Source of the DNA: CAZWUK01 sp964636685
GTDB lineage: Bacteria; Bacillota; Clostridia; Christensenellales; CAG-138
Direction: 5' to 3'
DNA: 37,269 nt
Assembly: GCA_964636685.1 (NCBI GenBank)
Contig: CAZWUK010000011.1
Span: 1 to 37,269, forward strand
Shown here: positions 1 through 10,180 of the stretch, piece after piece
How the letters are laid out: every line of letters starts with the position of its first letter
Numbering within the stretch: the stretch's first letter is position 1
Position numbers and translations under genes: made by a program
Notes under the pieces: generated by a model
What the model was told of the DNA's origin: nothing
Database searches by the model: none
The model's input: only the letters and a program-made list of their open reading frames with translations

Positions 1-337
1 TGATCTGCCACGCGCGCGGCTCCTGCTCGGAAAATTCACCCTCGCCGCTTTCCGCGCCGTAATAGAGCGTCTGCCCGTCCACGGTCTTGACGATAAAATA
101 GTACCAGCACAGGCACGGCTCCGATGGCAGGCGCAGCGCCGTCCGCGCAACGTCGTTTTGCACGGACATGGTCAAAAACTGCTCCTTCCCATCCTGAAAA
201 TAGGTGTGCAGCAAAATTTCCGCGCCGCGCTGAGCTTCGCCCACGTCCGCTGTAATCGTCACGCTTGCGCCGCAGCAAACGGCGCCCTGCGGGTTGCGGT
301 ATCGGTATAACGTTGATTGATGTTTTAATGCTACCAT
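1..337 (-). CDS. Glycoside hydrolase family 13 protein, N-terminal part (runs off the window)
   Basis: The first 112 codons of a minus-strand gene that continues past base 1. The protein starts MVALKHQSTLYRYRNPQGAV, and further on contains LCWYYFIVKTVDGQTLYYG and a stretch ending EPRAW. I recognise this as the beta-sandwich domain that precedes the catalytic barrel in clostridial GH13 enzymes (alpha-glucosidase/neopullulanase-like), which cleave alpha-glucans. The catalytic barrel lies outside the window, so the substrate cannot be called. The start at 335-337 has no clear Shine-Dalgarno sequence. A TAGAAT hexamer ends exactly six bases before the ATG, so the mRNA may be leaderless. Family assignment is from remembered sequence pattern only. 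Confidence 0.75.
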   Translation of the reverse strand, partial: MVALKHQSTLYRYRNPQGAVCCGASVTITADVGEAQRGAEILLHTYFQDGKEQFLTMSVQNDVARTALRLPSEPCLCWYYFIVKTVDGQTLYYGAESGEGEFSEQEPRAWQI

Positions 338-435
338 GGCTTTATTCTAACAGAAAAAGCCGTTTACAACTGCTTTTTTTGTAATTCGTTGCTCTATTTT
401 CACAATTTTTTAATGATCTTGCGGCAAGGGTTTTC

Positions 436-1263
436 TCAGCTGAGGCCGCTAGCCGCCATGGCGTTTTGAAACCAGCCGAGCGCCTGATCGTAATCCTTTT
501 TTTGATCGGACGGCACCGCTTTGCTCTCGCTGTATTCCTTTCCTTCGGCAAGAACATTGTAAGTCTCGCCGTTTTGGGTTCTTGAGCGCACGACGCCGTT
601 CCAGACGGTGTACGTGCTCCCGTCCGAGTTGTAGCGAAGCACCGGTACGATGGTTCCCGGCTTCATAGATGAAATATCCACCGTCGTCCACAGCAAAATG
701 TCCTTCCCGCCCGTGTACTGATACGACCAAGACTTGACACCAAGCGCATCGATGTCAATCCCCTGCTCCGCCAGCACCTTTGTCACCTGCTTGATGGCAG
801 TGCCGTTTTGCGAATTTGAATCCACATGGGAGATATTTGCGCGATTCGCGTTAATAATGTCCAAGACCCCGCTTGCCACAAGGTTCATCGACCCGCCCGC
901 TACCGCTTCGCCGTTGTGGGAAGCGATGCTGCACTGGATCGTGCCTGCTTCATCGTCTGCCGTATAGGTGCCGCCTGCCGGACACTTGAGCGCCTCTACA
1001 TCCTTTTGGGTTTCCGCATAGTTTCCCGCGAGCACGTCAGAGAGCAGCACCTGCTGCACGTCCTTATAATATAGGGTCTGTTCATATTGGTAATACCGCA
1101 GCAATTGCAGGCGATGGTCGCGGCACGCCTCCGCCTGTGCCTGATCGATCCAGTGGATCATGGCGGGCACCAGCACGCCCGCCAAAATGGCGAGAATCAC
1201 CAGAACGACCACCGTCTCCACGAGCGTAAATCCCGCTCAACCTCGTTTTTTCTTTTGCTGCAT
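436..1263 (-). pseudogene. Type IV prepilin-like protein with an in-frame TGA in its leader
   Basis: Reading from the ATG at 1261-1263, which has an AAGGAAGAG ribosome-binding site, gives MQQKKKRG, stop, AGFTLVETVVVLVILAILAG. This is a classic class III prepilin leader: basic residues, then G/FTLVE with the conserved Glu at mature position 5, then a hydrophobic helix. A TGA at 1237-1239 (codon 9) interrupts it. The remaining 266 codons are open and include a CPAGGTYT motif seen in clostridial pseudopilins. The GTG at 1219-1221 is the only late start and would remove the leader and the prepilin-peptidase site. The gene is therefore probably inactivated by one substitution (for example CGA to TGA), or the TGA is a sequencing error. 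It follows the beta-helix gene on the same strand. No other pilus genes are in view. Confidence 0.75.
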
Positions 1264-1333
1264 GACGTATCTCTTCCTTATGGATGTTTTTGTGAATGCT
1301 TTTAATCGATGCTGATTGTAAATGCTTTTTCGT

Positions 1334-1999
1334 TCATCGCTGTTCGCGCGGTGTGATCTCGGTTGCGCACTTGTAGATGCTGCCGGCCGGCACGACGCCC
1401 CGCACGCGCGAGAGCGGATAGACCGAAGCATACGGCAGTATCACCGTTCCGGGACACAGCACGCTGTTACAGCCGACCTCCACGTGGTCGCCGAGAATCG
1501 CGGAAAATTTTTTGAGTCCCGTTTCGATGCGCTCGTCGCCGTTTTTCACGGTCACAAGCGTTTTGTCGCTTTTGACGTTGCTGCAAATAGAGCCGGCGCC
1601 CATATGCGAATAGTAGCCCAAGATCGCGTCGCCGACATAATTGTAATGCGGCACCTGCACATGGTCAAACAGAATGCAGTTCTTGAGCTCGGTAGAATTG
1701 CCCACCACGCAGTTTTTGCCGATGAGCGCGCTGCCGCGGATAAACGCGCAGTGCCGCACCTCCGTACCGCTGCCGATGATGGCAGGGCCGCATATCAGCG
1801 CCGTGGGCGCTATGACAGCGTCCTTTGCAATCCACACATCCGCCTTGGGGTGGTCGTATTCCGTGAGGGGAAGCGTGCTGCCGATCTCCAGAATAAACGC
1901 CTTGATACTTCCTAAAATCTCCCACGGATAGGTGGTGGATTCGACAAGCGGCCGCGCCAGCGTCTTATCGGGTTCGAGAAACAATTCGGTATTTTTCAT
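1334..1999 (-). CDS. Left-handed beta-helix (hexapeptide-repeat) protein, GlmU C-domain-like
   Basis: A 221-residue protein starting MKNTELF at 1999, preceded by AGGAAAGG. After a roughly 55-residue N-terminal segment it has imperfect hexapeptide repeats (IAPTAL, IGSGTEV, IGKNCVVG, ILGDHVEVG, LCPGTVI), the signature of left-handed beta-helix acyltransferases. It lacks the nucleotidyltransferase domain of full GlmU. Clostridial relatives with motifs like VRHCAFIRG and HYNYVGD...GAGSICSNVK are often annotated as UDP-N-acetylglucosamine pyrophosphorylase. Sugar-nucleotide acetyltransferase activity is plausible but not shown. It lies 80 bp downstream of dnaB, separated by a terminator, and 70 bp upstream of the prepilin-like gene. 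Confidence 0.8.
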   Translation of the reverse strand: MKNTELFLEPDKTLARPLVESTTYPWEILGSIKAFILEIGSTLPLTEYDHPKADVWIAKDAVIAPTALICGPAIIGSGTEVRHCAFIRGSALIGKNCVVGNSTELKNCILFDHVQVPHYNYVGDAILGYYSHMGAGSICSNVKSDKTLVTVKNGDERIETGLKKFSAILGDHVEVGCNSVLCPGTVILPYASVYPLSRVRGVVPAGSIYKCATEITPREQR

Positions 2000-2030
2000 A
2001 CAATCAACCTTTCCTCGCCGTTGCTTTGGA

Positions 2031-2066
2031 AAAAAACGCCCCGTCCCGACGGGAGGAGACGTTTTT
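2031..2066 (-). terminator. Intrinsic terminator after dnaB
   Basis: A GC-rich hairpin containing TCCCGTCGGGA, flanked by runs of A and T on both sides, directly downstream of the dnaB stop. Its symmetry would allow it to work in both directions. It separates the yybS-dnaB operon from the beta-helix gene. Confidence 0.75.
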
Positions 2067-2079
2067 TCATACGTTGTTA

Positions 2080-3416
<1,337 letters not shown>

Positions 3417-3417
<1 letters not shown>

Positions 3418-3863
3418 TAGCCCTCCTTGACGACGACCTTGACGATCGCCACGGTGTTTTCATACAGACTGATCTTGGCGTTGTATTCGCCAAGCGCGCG
3501 GATGGGTTCGGACAAAGCGATCTTCTTCTTGTCGATCTCCAGCTGCTTTTGTTCCTTGAGCGCGGCAGCGACTTCCTTACCCGTGATCGTGCCAAAAAGC
3601 TTGCCGTTTTCGCCGACCTTGGCGGACACGGCGACGGTCTGTCCGTCAAGCTTCTTTGCCAGATCTCTTGCGGCGACGCCCGCTTCAAACTTTCTGTGCG
3701 CCGCTGCGCTCTTGCTGATGGCAGCCGCGTTGATGGCCGAAGCGTCGGCGGGGGTTGCGAGCTTTCTCGGCAGCAGGAAATTTCTGCCGTATCCGTCGGA
3801 GACCTCCACGACCTCGCCCTTCTTGCCTGTTCCCTTGACGTCCTGTTCCAATAATACCTTCAT
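3417..3863 (-). CDS. rplI: 50S ribosomal protein bL9
   Basis: A 148-residue protein of normal bL9 length. It begins MKVLLEQDVKGTGKKGEVVE and continues with the conserved VSDGYGRNFLLPRKLA stretch of the N-terminal rRNA-binding domain. A central helix rich in Ala/Lys and a C-terminal domain containing GKLFGTITGKEVA follow. Its ATG overlaps the gdpP stop as ATGA, and its TAA overlaps the dnaB ATG, so it sits tightly between its operon partners. Confidence 0.97.
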
Positions 3864-5821
3864 AAAATCGTCTTTGCCTCCTCGATGTATTGATTGATGC
3901 TTTCTTTTACCATGGACACGGCCTGCGCCATGTTTTCCGTATGCAGCTGCGCGCCCGCCATGGTCAGGTGGCCGCCGCCGCCCAGCTTTTCGCAGATGAG
4001 CTGGACGTTGACCTTGCCCAGCGATCTTCCCGAAATGCTGATTACGCCGCCCTCGCGTCCGAGTACGAACGCCGCCTCAATTCCCCGGATGCCGACGAGT
4101 TCGTCCGCTGCCTTGGCCGCGATGAGCTTCGCGTTTTTCATGTTTTCCGCGCAGCACGCCAGCGCGATGCCGTTCCCGTCTATCTGCGCGGTGCGCACGG
4201 TGTTCGCGCAGTCGTTGTAGCTTTCGATATCGTCCTGAAACAGCTGCTTGACCATGCTGATGTCCGCGCCGTTTCTGCGAAGATACCCGGCAGCGTCAAA
4301 CGTTCTTGCGCCCACGTTGAACGCAAAGTGCTTGGTATCCACCGTGATGCCCGCAAGCAGCGCGCCGCACACAAAGGCGGGCGGACGGAGGTTATCGTCA
4401 AAGTATTGCAGCACCTCCGTAATCAGCTCCGACGCGCTCGATGCGCGCGATTCCAGATAGTGGAGCGTGGTATTGTCGATATAGTCGGCGCTGCGGCGGT
4501 GATGGTCGATCAAGACGATGCGCGTCGCCATGTCGATGAGCTTTGGCGCGATCGTCGTACTGGGACGCTGCGTATCCACGATCACCAGCACGGACGTGGG
4601 ATGGAGCATCTTCTCCGCCTGTTCGGGCGATACGATCATGCTGGCATAGGCGTCGTTTTCGCGCATCTGCACCAGGGCGCGGTCGATCGCGGCGTTGTCG
4701 TCGTCCAGCACGATGAAGGCGTGCGAGCCGATCGACCGCGCGCAGGTCGCTACGCCCAGCGCCGCGCCGATGCAGTCCATGTCCGCATGCTTGTGTCCGA
4801 CGATAAATACGTCGCCCGCGTTTTCAAACAACTGCCGGAGCGCTTTGGAGAATAGCCGCGCTTTCACACGCGACTGCATCGATTCCAGCTGCCGCTTGCC
4901 GCCAAAGAAGCGGTAGCTTGTGCCGGACTTGATAACCGCCTGGTCGCCGCCGCGTCCGAGCGCAAACTCCATCGCCTGCCGCGCGCTTTCGTCCGACTGG
5001 ACAATCCGGTTTGCAACACCTACCGCGATGGACATGGAGACGGTCGTCGTCGTGCCGGTATCGATGCGGTGCACCTTTTCGAGCAGCTCAAATTTACCCG
5101 ACTCCATCGCCTCCAGCTGCTTGGCTTCAAACACAATCAAGAACCGTCCGTTTTCATAGCGGCGATAGATGCCGTTGAGCCCCGCCGCAGTCTCCGCGAT
5201 ATACCGTTCCACCTCCGCGAGCACCGTCGCCCGGTGGAATTGCAGGTCCGCCGCCAGCTCCTCATAGTTATCCACATAGATGAGCGCCACATAGGGCATT
5301 TGCTCCTCGTAGAGACGCTTGTAGTGCGCGGCCTCCGTGCGATCCAGCCAGTATTGAAACGTGAGCGGTTTGTTGACCGATTTTCGCACGATGGCTCTGC
5401 TCATAATCTGGTAAGCGCCGCCGGCGTATTCAAAGGCAAACGCCGCAAGCGGCGTCTCCGCGTTGTACTGCGGCATGATTTTTTTGATGCTTTCGCCGTC
5501 ATACAGCTTTTGAAAGATCTCGTTGCGCCAGACGATGTTTCCGCTGTGATCCACCAGCACACAGGGAACGGACACCTCGTTGATGACAAGCGACGCCGTT
5601 GCGGCGTTTTCCGAGAACACCTGATCCATCAGCGCCTCCGCCTGCCGTATGCGATGCGCGGCGACGCCATGCTGCACCAGATACAGGACGCCCGACACCA
5701 GCAGCCCCGCGAGCGCGATATAAGGCCGGTAGCTTCCGAACATCGGCGCAAGGAAAATGAAAACGCACAGCAGCACCGCCAAAATCAGCAGCGGAAGCGT
5801 ATAGGTTTGAGATTGTTTCAT
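3860..5821 (-). CDS. gdpP: Cyclic-di-AMP phosphodiesterase GdpP (DHH/DHHA1)
   Basis: A 653-residue membrane protein that hydrolyses c-di-AMP in related bacteria. Two N-terminal membrane helices (about 9-50) are followed by a PAS-like domain (about 65-150), a degenerate GGDEF domain in which the signature is replaced (around YRRYENGRFLIVFE), then the DHH domain. Metal-ligand motifs are visible: HKHADMD (H343, D347, D349) and DHH at 439-441. DHHA1 carries GGGGHLTMAGA near the C terminus. The start at 5821 is chosen over one 25 codons upstream because AAAGGAACAGG precedes it and the two-helix N terminus begins there. It overlaps rplI by four bases. Confidence 0.95.
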   Translation of the reverse strand: MKQSQTYTLPLLILAVLLCVFIFLAPMFGSYRPYIALAGLLVSGVLYLVQHGVAAHRIRQAEALMDQVFSENAATASLVINEVSVPCVLVDHSGNIVWRNEIFQKLYDGESIKKIMPQYNAETPLAAFAFEYAGGAYQIMSRAIVRKSVNKPLTFQYWLDRTEAAHYKRLYEEQMPYVALIYVDNYEELAADLQFHRATVLAEVERYIAETAAGLNGIYRRYENGRFLIVFEAKQLEAMESGKFELLEKVHRIDTGTTTTVSMSIAVGVANRIVQSDESARQAMEFALGRGGDQAVIKSGTSYRFFGGKRQLESMQSRVKARLFSKALRQLFENAGDVFIVGHKHADMDCIGAALGVATCARSIGSHAFIVLDDDNAAIDRALVQMRENDAYASMIVSPEQAEKMLHPTSVLVIVDTQRPSTTIAPKLIDMATRIVLIDHHRRSADYIDNTTLHYLESRASSASELITEVLQYFDDNLRPPAFVCGALLAGITVDTKHFAFNVGARTFDAAGYLRRNGADISMVKQLFQDDIESYNDCANTVRTAQIDGNGIALACCAENMKNAKLIAAKAADELVGIRGIEAAFVLGREGGVISISGRSLGKVNVQLICEKLGGGGHLTMAGAQLHTENMAQAVSMVKESINQYIEEAKTIL

Positions 5822-5921
5822 AGGCGTTCCTGTTCCTTTCAAAAGGGCGCTGCGTCGTTTCTCTGATTGGCACGCGTTCCGGTTCAGGCGCAGCATCCAT
5901 GCAAGCCGCGCCGAAAAAGGA

Positions 5922-6887
5922 TTACAGCGTTATCACATTGGAGCGCTCGCGGAAGCGGAACACCTGCTCCGCGCAGCCGATCATGACCAGCACCGACTGT
6001 ATCAAAGAGAAGAATATCCCGCACAGCACATAGGTAATCACGCGCTTTGCCGTCACGCTTTTTGCCGAGCGCACAATGAAAAAATCGATCGCGGCCAGGC
6101 CTTGCAGCATCAGCGGTACGCCGACGAGCACATTGACGGTATTAGAAACCGCCGCGGCATACGTCAGATCGGTAAATTCCAGTATCAGCGAACCGATCAA
6201 GAGAATGAACAGACCCGTTGTCAGGCTGTTTGGAATGCTCCAGTCCCGCAGCTTGCGCATTTTGGGAATGGGGAGGTTCTTTTTGCGGGCAAACAGCCGG
6301 AAGAACAAAAAGTTGGAAAGCCCCGCCACGGCGGCGACGGAAAACAGCGCCGGCACGGTCATGACCTCCACGGCCTCCGCCACGTACGCGGTCACGGCGT
6401 CCCAGTCGAACAGCGCGTTTTGCGCCTGCCCGAGCGTAGATTCCATCATCTCGCGCGTCATTGCAAGCGATTGATCCATCACAAGGTGCGCCAGCGCATA
6501 CGGGCCTTCGCCCGTGACGATACCCGGCAGGCACACGATGCAGTAGAGAAACACCAGCGTGGAGGCTGCAACCGCCGCCGCCGTGTAGGCGTTGGAAAAC
6601 TGCGCCTTCTGCATGGCGTACAACAGCAGCGCGCCGCACAGCCCGATCATCACAAAGCAGATGGCGGTGACAACGTCGTAGATCAAAAATGCGGTCAGCG
6701 CGTTGCAGCACACCAGTGGTATAAGGAACCGCTCCTTTGTGCGAAGCATCGTGTAAGCAAAGAGCGCAATCAGCACCGCGTAGGCCAGCGGAAACGCCGG
6801 CGCGACGAGCGCTGTCAGTATCGCGACAAGCATGACGCCCACCGGCGCCTTTTTCGGTTGTTCTTTCTGTAATGTATTTGTATCCAT
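5922..6887 (-). CDS. YybS/DUF2232 family membrane protein
   Basis: A 321-residue polytopic membrane protein with about eight hydrophobic segments, conserved as the neighbour of gdpP in Firmicutes. Family function is unknown. Position and hydropathy fit YybS (DUF2232), and the motif KMRKLRDWSIPNSL lies before a membrane segment, as is usual for the family. It is the first gene of the yybS-gdpP-rplI-dnaB run; the gap to gdpP is 100 bp. The ATG has no good Shine-Dalgarno sequence, but a TAAAAT hexamer ends exactly six bases before it, so a leaderless transcript is possible, although I see no matching -35. Confidence 0.85.
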   Translation of the reverse strand: MDTNTLQKEQPKKAPVGVMLVAILTALVAPAFPLAYAVLIALFAYTMLRTKERFLIPLVCCNALTAFLIYDVVTAICFVMIGLCGALLLYAMQKAQFSNAYTAAAVAASTLVFLYCIVCLPGIVTGEGPYALAHLVMDQSLAMTREMMESTLGQAQNALFDWDAVTAYVAEAVEVMTVPALFSVAAVAGLSNFLFFRLFARKKNLPIPKMRKLRDWSIPNSLTTGLFILLIGSLILEFTDLTYAAAVSNTVNVLVGVPLMLQGLAAIDFFIVRSAKSVTAKRVITYVLCGIFFSLIQSVLVMIGCAEQVFRFRERSNVITL

Positions 6888-7008
6888 AAAATTATTTTAC
6901 CCCAAAAACGCAAGCCGCGCCACCCCAATTCTGTTTCTGTTTAGAAAATAGGAGAAACTGTTTCTTCCGCCGGTTTTTTGTTTTGCGGTTGTCTTGCCCG
7001 ATTCGTAG

Positions 7009-7036
7009 AAAAAGCCGGAGTCAATCCGCTCCGGCT
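7009..7036 (-). terminator. Intrinsic terminator after the UPF0316 gene
   Basis: On the minus strand, GCCGGAG pairs with CTCCGGC across an eight-base loop and is followed by TTTTTCT. It lies about 20 bp past the UPF0316 stop codon. Confidence 0.9.
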
Positions 7037-7056
7037 GCGATATTTCTGTTCGTATA

Positions 7057-7647
7057 TTACTTTCCGTTGCGCGGCGGTACGGATTTGGATTTATTCTTGA
7101 GATACGCGCCCTTTTGGGTCTTGATGTCGGCAATGGAGATCACCGTGTTGGGACACGCCGAAAGGATGAGATCCATCGCCTCTGCGGAGCGCTTGCGGCG
7201 AATGGTCATCAACAGCATAAAGTGGTCGTCGTCACGGCCGTGTACATCCAGCGACGTAATGGCAAATTCCTTGGCGCGCAAAATTTCGCAGACATTCTTC
7301 GCGCTGTCCGCGTCCGGCACGACGGCTTGCAGCGAGCAAAGCCCGAACGCCAGAAGGTCGTCGAGCCACGAGCCGAGATAGTTGCCGGCTGCAAACGCGG
7401 CAGCGTACACCACGCCCTTCCAAAAATCCTGCGAAAAGCCTGCCAGCACGCTGCTTGCCACGATCAGCCAGATCAAGCTCTCAAAAAACGCCAGCAGCGT
7501 ACCGACCGAGCGCACGCCGCGATTGATTAAAACCATGCGAAGCGTGGCAATGGAAACCTCCAGAACCTTTCCGAAAAATATAAATAGGTATACCCAAATG
7601 CTGTTTCCCAGACAGAATTCCGAGATCCATTGCATAACTTCAGTCAA
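7057..7647 (-). CDS. UPF0316/DUF2179-type membrane protein
   Basis: A 196-residue protein. Three hydrophobic segments (about 15-110), including EVSIATLRMVLINRG and AFFESLIWL, match the UPF0316 (DUF5698) membrane domain. A C-terminal soluble DUF2179-like domain follows (ITSLDVHGRDDDHFMLLMTIRRK). No biochemical role is established for the family that I can name. The TTG start at 7645-7647 is preceded by AAGGAGG at normal spacing; the next ATG, four codons in, has no such site. It is monocistronic, with its own promoter and terminator, divergent from the aconitase gene. Confidence 0.85.
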   Translation of the reverse strand: MTEVMQWISEFCLGNSIWVYLFIFFGKVLEVSIATLRMVLINRGVRSVGTLLAFFESLIWLIVASSVLAGFSQDFWKGVVYAAAFAAGNYLGSWLDDLLAFGLCSLQAVVPDADSAKNVCEILRAKEFAITSLDVHGRDDDHFMLLMTIRRKRSAEAMDLILSACPNTVISIADIKTQKGAYLKNKSKSVPPRNGK

Positions 7648-7678
7648 TCGTACGTCCTCCTTACAGATGATGCGCGCA

Positions 7679-7707
7679 ATTATACTATGCCAATTTCATA
7701 AAGTAAA
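7679..7707 (-). promoter_or_regulatory. Sigma-A-type promoter of the UPF0316 gene
   Basis: On the minus strand, TTTACT, a 17-base spacer and a perfect TATAAT, ending about 30 bases before the start codon. Confidence 0.8.
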
Positions 7708-7824
7708 CACCGCACTATGTGATATTTTCGTGATTTACTTTGCCTTGTCCTGCCGGAAATCGCAAATTTTGCAGGATTTTTACATTCGCGCGTTACACAA
7801 AGGCAAAAACCCGGCGATACACGG

Positions 7825-7853
7825 TTGGAAAACCGCCCGTTCCATGGTAAAAT
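7825..7853 (+). promoter_or_regulatory. Sigma-A-type promoter of the aconitase operon
   Basis: TTGGAA, a 17-base spacer and TAAAAT, about 60 bases before the aconitase start. I see no convincing CcpC or CodY site next to it by eye. Confidence 0.7.
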
Positions 7854-7912
7854 GAAACTCGGAAACAGCTCTGCTGCATCCTTTTTTCAAATCACGATCG
7901 GAGGAAACGCAC

Positions 7913-10180
7913 TTGATTACTCTTGACAGCAGCGGCGTCTATCTGGTGGACGGCAACCTTGTCAAAGGCGGCGAAGGGCTGCCCGCGCCGGAAATCGCGC
8001 GGCAAGGCACCATCGCCTACCGCATCCTGAGCTCCCATAACACCGGTAAGGCTGAAAAGAAGCTCAACATCCGCTTTGACGCGCTCACTTCTCACGACAT
8101 CACCTATGTGGGCATCATTCAGACCGCCCGCGCTTCCGGTCTTACGTCGTTCCCCGTCCCATATGCCATGACCAACTGCCACAATAGCCTCTGCGCTGTT
8201 GGCGGCACGATCAACGAGGACGACCATGTGTTCGGGCTTTCCGCCGCAAAAAAATACGGCGGCATCTTCGTTCCGCCGAATCTTTCGGTCATCCACACCT
8301 ATGCCCGCGAGCAGCTTGCCGCCTGCGGCAGCATGATCTTAGGCTCGGACAGCCACACCCGCTACGGCGCGCTCGGCACGCTGGGCGTGGGCGAGGGCGG
8401 CCCGGAGCTTGTCAAGCAGCTCTTGAAAAACACCTATGACGTGGATGCGCCCGAGGTCATTTTGGTGCATTTGACCGGCAAGCCCAAGCCCGGCGTCGGC
8501 CCGCATGACGCGGCTATCGCGCTCGTGACGGCGACCTTTGCCTCCGGCTTTGCCAAAAACAAGATATTGGAGTTTGTGGGCGAGGGCGTACACGGCCTGT
8601 CGATGGATTTCCGCAACGCACTGGACGCCATGACGACGGAGACCACGTGCCTATCCTCCATCTGGGAGACGGACGACAAGGTGCAGGAATTTTTCCGCGT
8701 CCACGGTCGCCCCGACGCTTACGATCAGATGCGTCCCGACCACATTGCCTACTACGACGCGCTGATCGAATTTGACCTTTCCACGCTCGAGCCCATGATC
8801 GCGCTGCCGTTCCATCCGTCAAACGGCTATACGATCGCGGAGCTGACCAAAAACGCTATGGATATTCTCCCCGGCGTCGAAGCCGAGGCAAAAAGGAAGT
8901 TTGGCGACGCGGTCACGCTCGATCTTGTCAGCAAATACCGCGACGGCAAGCTCTGGGCAGATCAGGGCGTCATCGCCGGCTGTGCGGGCGGTCTTTTCGA
9001 CAATATCTGCGACGCCGCCGAAATCCTCAAGGGCGGCGACTGCGGCAACGGGTATTTTTCGCTGTCCGTGTATCCCGGCTCGCTCCCGATCAATCTGGAG
9101 CTTTCCAAAAACGGCGTCATGACCGACCTCATCGAGGCGGGCGCGGTGGTCAAGCCCTGCTTTTGCGGACCGTGCTTCGGCGCGGGCGACGTACCGGCAA
9201 ACAACGGTCTGTCCATTCGCCATACCACAAGAAACTTCCCCAACCGCGAGGGCAGCAAGCCCGGTCAGGGACAGCTTGCGGCAGTGGCGCTCATGGATGC
9301 GCGCAGCATCGCGGCAACGGCAAGAAACCACGGCGCAATCACGCCCGCAACCGAAATGGAGCACTGCGTGGGCGGGCAAACATACCATTTTGACGCAGGC
9401 GTTTACAACAAGCGCGTGTACTTTGGCTATCAGCATCCCGACCCGGACGAAGCGCTGATCCTCGGGCCCAACATCACCGACTGGCCAAAGATCCAGCCCA
9501 TGGCGCAAAACCTTCTTGTGGAGTTGACCGCCGTGATCCGCGATCCCGTGACAACGACCGACGAGCTGATCCCCTCGGGCGAAACCAGCTCCTACCGTTC
9601 CAATCCGCAAAAGCTTTCCGAGTTTACGCTCTCGCGCCGTGTGCCGGAGTATGTCGGACGCTGCAAGCAGGTCGCCGCGGAGGAGGGGGAGCGCCTTGTG
9701 GGAAAAGCGCCCTACAAGATCCTTTCGGCGCTCTCCAAGGTATCGGACGACCCCAAAGCCTGCATCAAAAATACCGCGTTTGGCTCGTGCGTATTTGCCA
9801 ACAAGCCCGGCGACGGCTCCGCGCGGGAGCAGGCGGCTTCCTGCCAGCGCGTTCTCGGCGGCATGGCAAACATCTGCTATGATTACGCCACCAAGCGCTA
9901 CCGCTCCAACTGCATCAACTGGGGCATTCTGCCCTTTACCATTGATCGGTCTGAGACGTTCCCCTATGAAGCGGGTGATTTCGTGTTTGTACCGAATCTC
10001 CCCGCGGCCATCGAAAACGGAACGGATACCATCCCCGCTAAGGTGATCCGTCAGGATGCGGTATCCGACATCACGCTGCACATTTCCGGGCTGACCGACG
10101 ACGAGAAGGAAATTCTTTTGACCGGCTGCCTGATGAACTACTACGCCAAGAAGAACAGGGGAGGGGACACCAATGACTGA
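7913..10180 (+). CDS. Aconitase-family hydratase (probable aconitate hydratase)
   Basis: A 755-residue protein with the full aconitase fold. Probable 4Fe-4S ligands are C357 (in AGCAGGLFDN) and the CxxC pair C418/C421 (in CFCGPCFGAGD). The conserved RNFPNREGSKPGQGQLA stretch follows, then the C-terminal swivel domain containing SNCINWGILPF. This is the roughly 750-residue branch that also includes E. coli YbhJ, often annotated just as hydratase, so citrate to isocitrate conversion is likely but not certain. The TTG start has GGAGG eight bases upstream. The 3' end overlaps icd by eight bases, which supports a role in the citrate-to-2-oxoglutarate branch that feeds glutamate synthesis. Confidence 0.88.
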   Translation: MITLDSSGVYLVDGNLVKGGEGLPAPEIARQGTIAYRILSSHNTGKAEKKLNIRFDALTSHDITYVGIIQTARASGLTSFPVPYAMTNCHNSLCAVGGTINEDDHVFGLSAAKKYGGIFVPPNLSVIHTYAREQLAACGSMILGSDSHTRYGALGTLGVGEGGPELVKQLLKNTYDVDAPEVILVHLTGKPKPGVGPHDAAIALVTATFASGFAKNKILEFVGEGVHGLSMDFRNALDAMTTETTCLSSIWETDDKVQEFFRVHGRPDAYDQMRPDHIAYYDALIEFDLSTLEPMIALPFHPSNGYTIAELTKNAMDILPGVEAEAKRKFGDAVTLDLVSKYRDGKLWADQGVIAGCAGGLFDNICDAAEILKGGDCGNGYFSLSVYPGSLPINLELSKNGVMTDLIEAGAVVKPCFCGPCFGAGDVPANNGLSIRHTTRNFPNREGSKPGQGQLAAVALMDARSIAATARNHGAITPATEMEHCVGGQTYHFDAGVYNKRVYFGYQHPDPDEALILGPNITDWPKIQPMAQNLLVELTAVIRDPVTTTDELIPSGETSSYRSNPQKLSEFTLSRRVPEYVGRCKQVAAEEGERLVGKAPYKILSALSKVSDDPKACIKNTAFGSCVFANKPGDGSAREQAASCQRVLGGMANICYDYATKRYRSNCINWGILPFTIDRSETFPYEAGDFVFVPNLPAAIENGTDTIPAKVIRQDAVSDITLHISGLTDDEKEILLTGCLMNYYAKKNRGGDTND

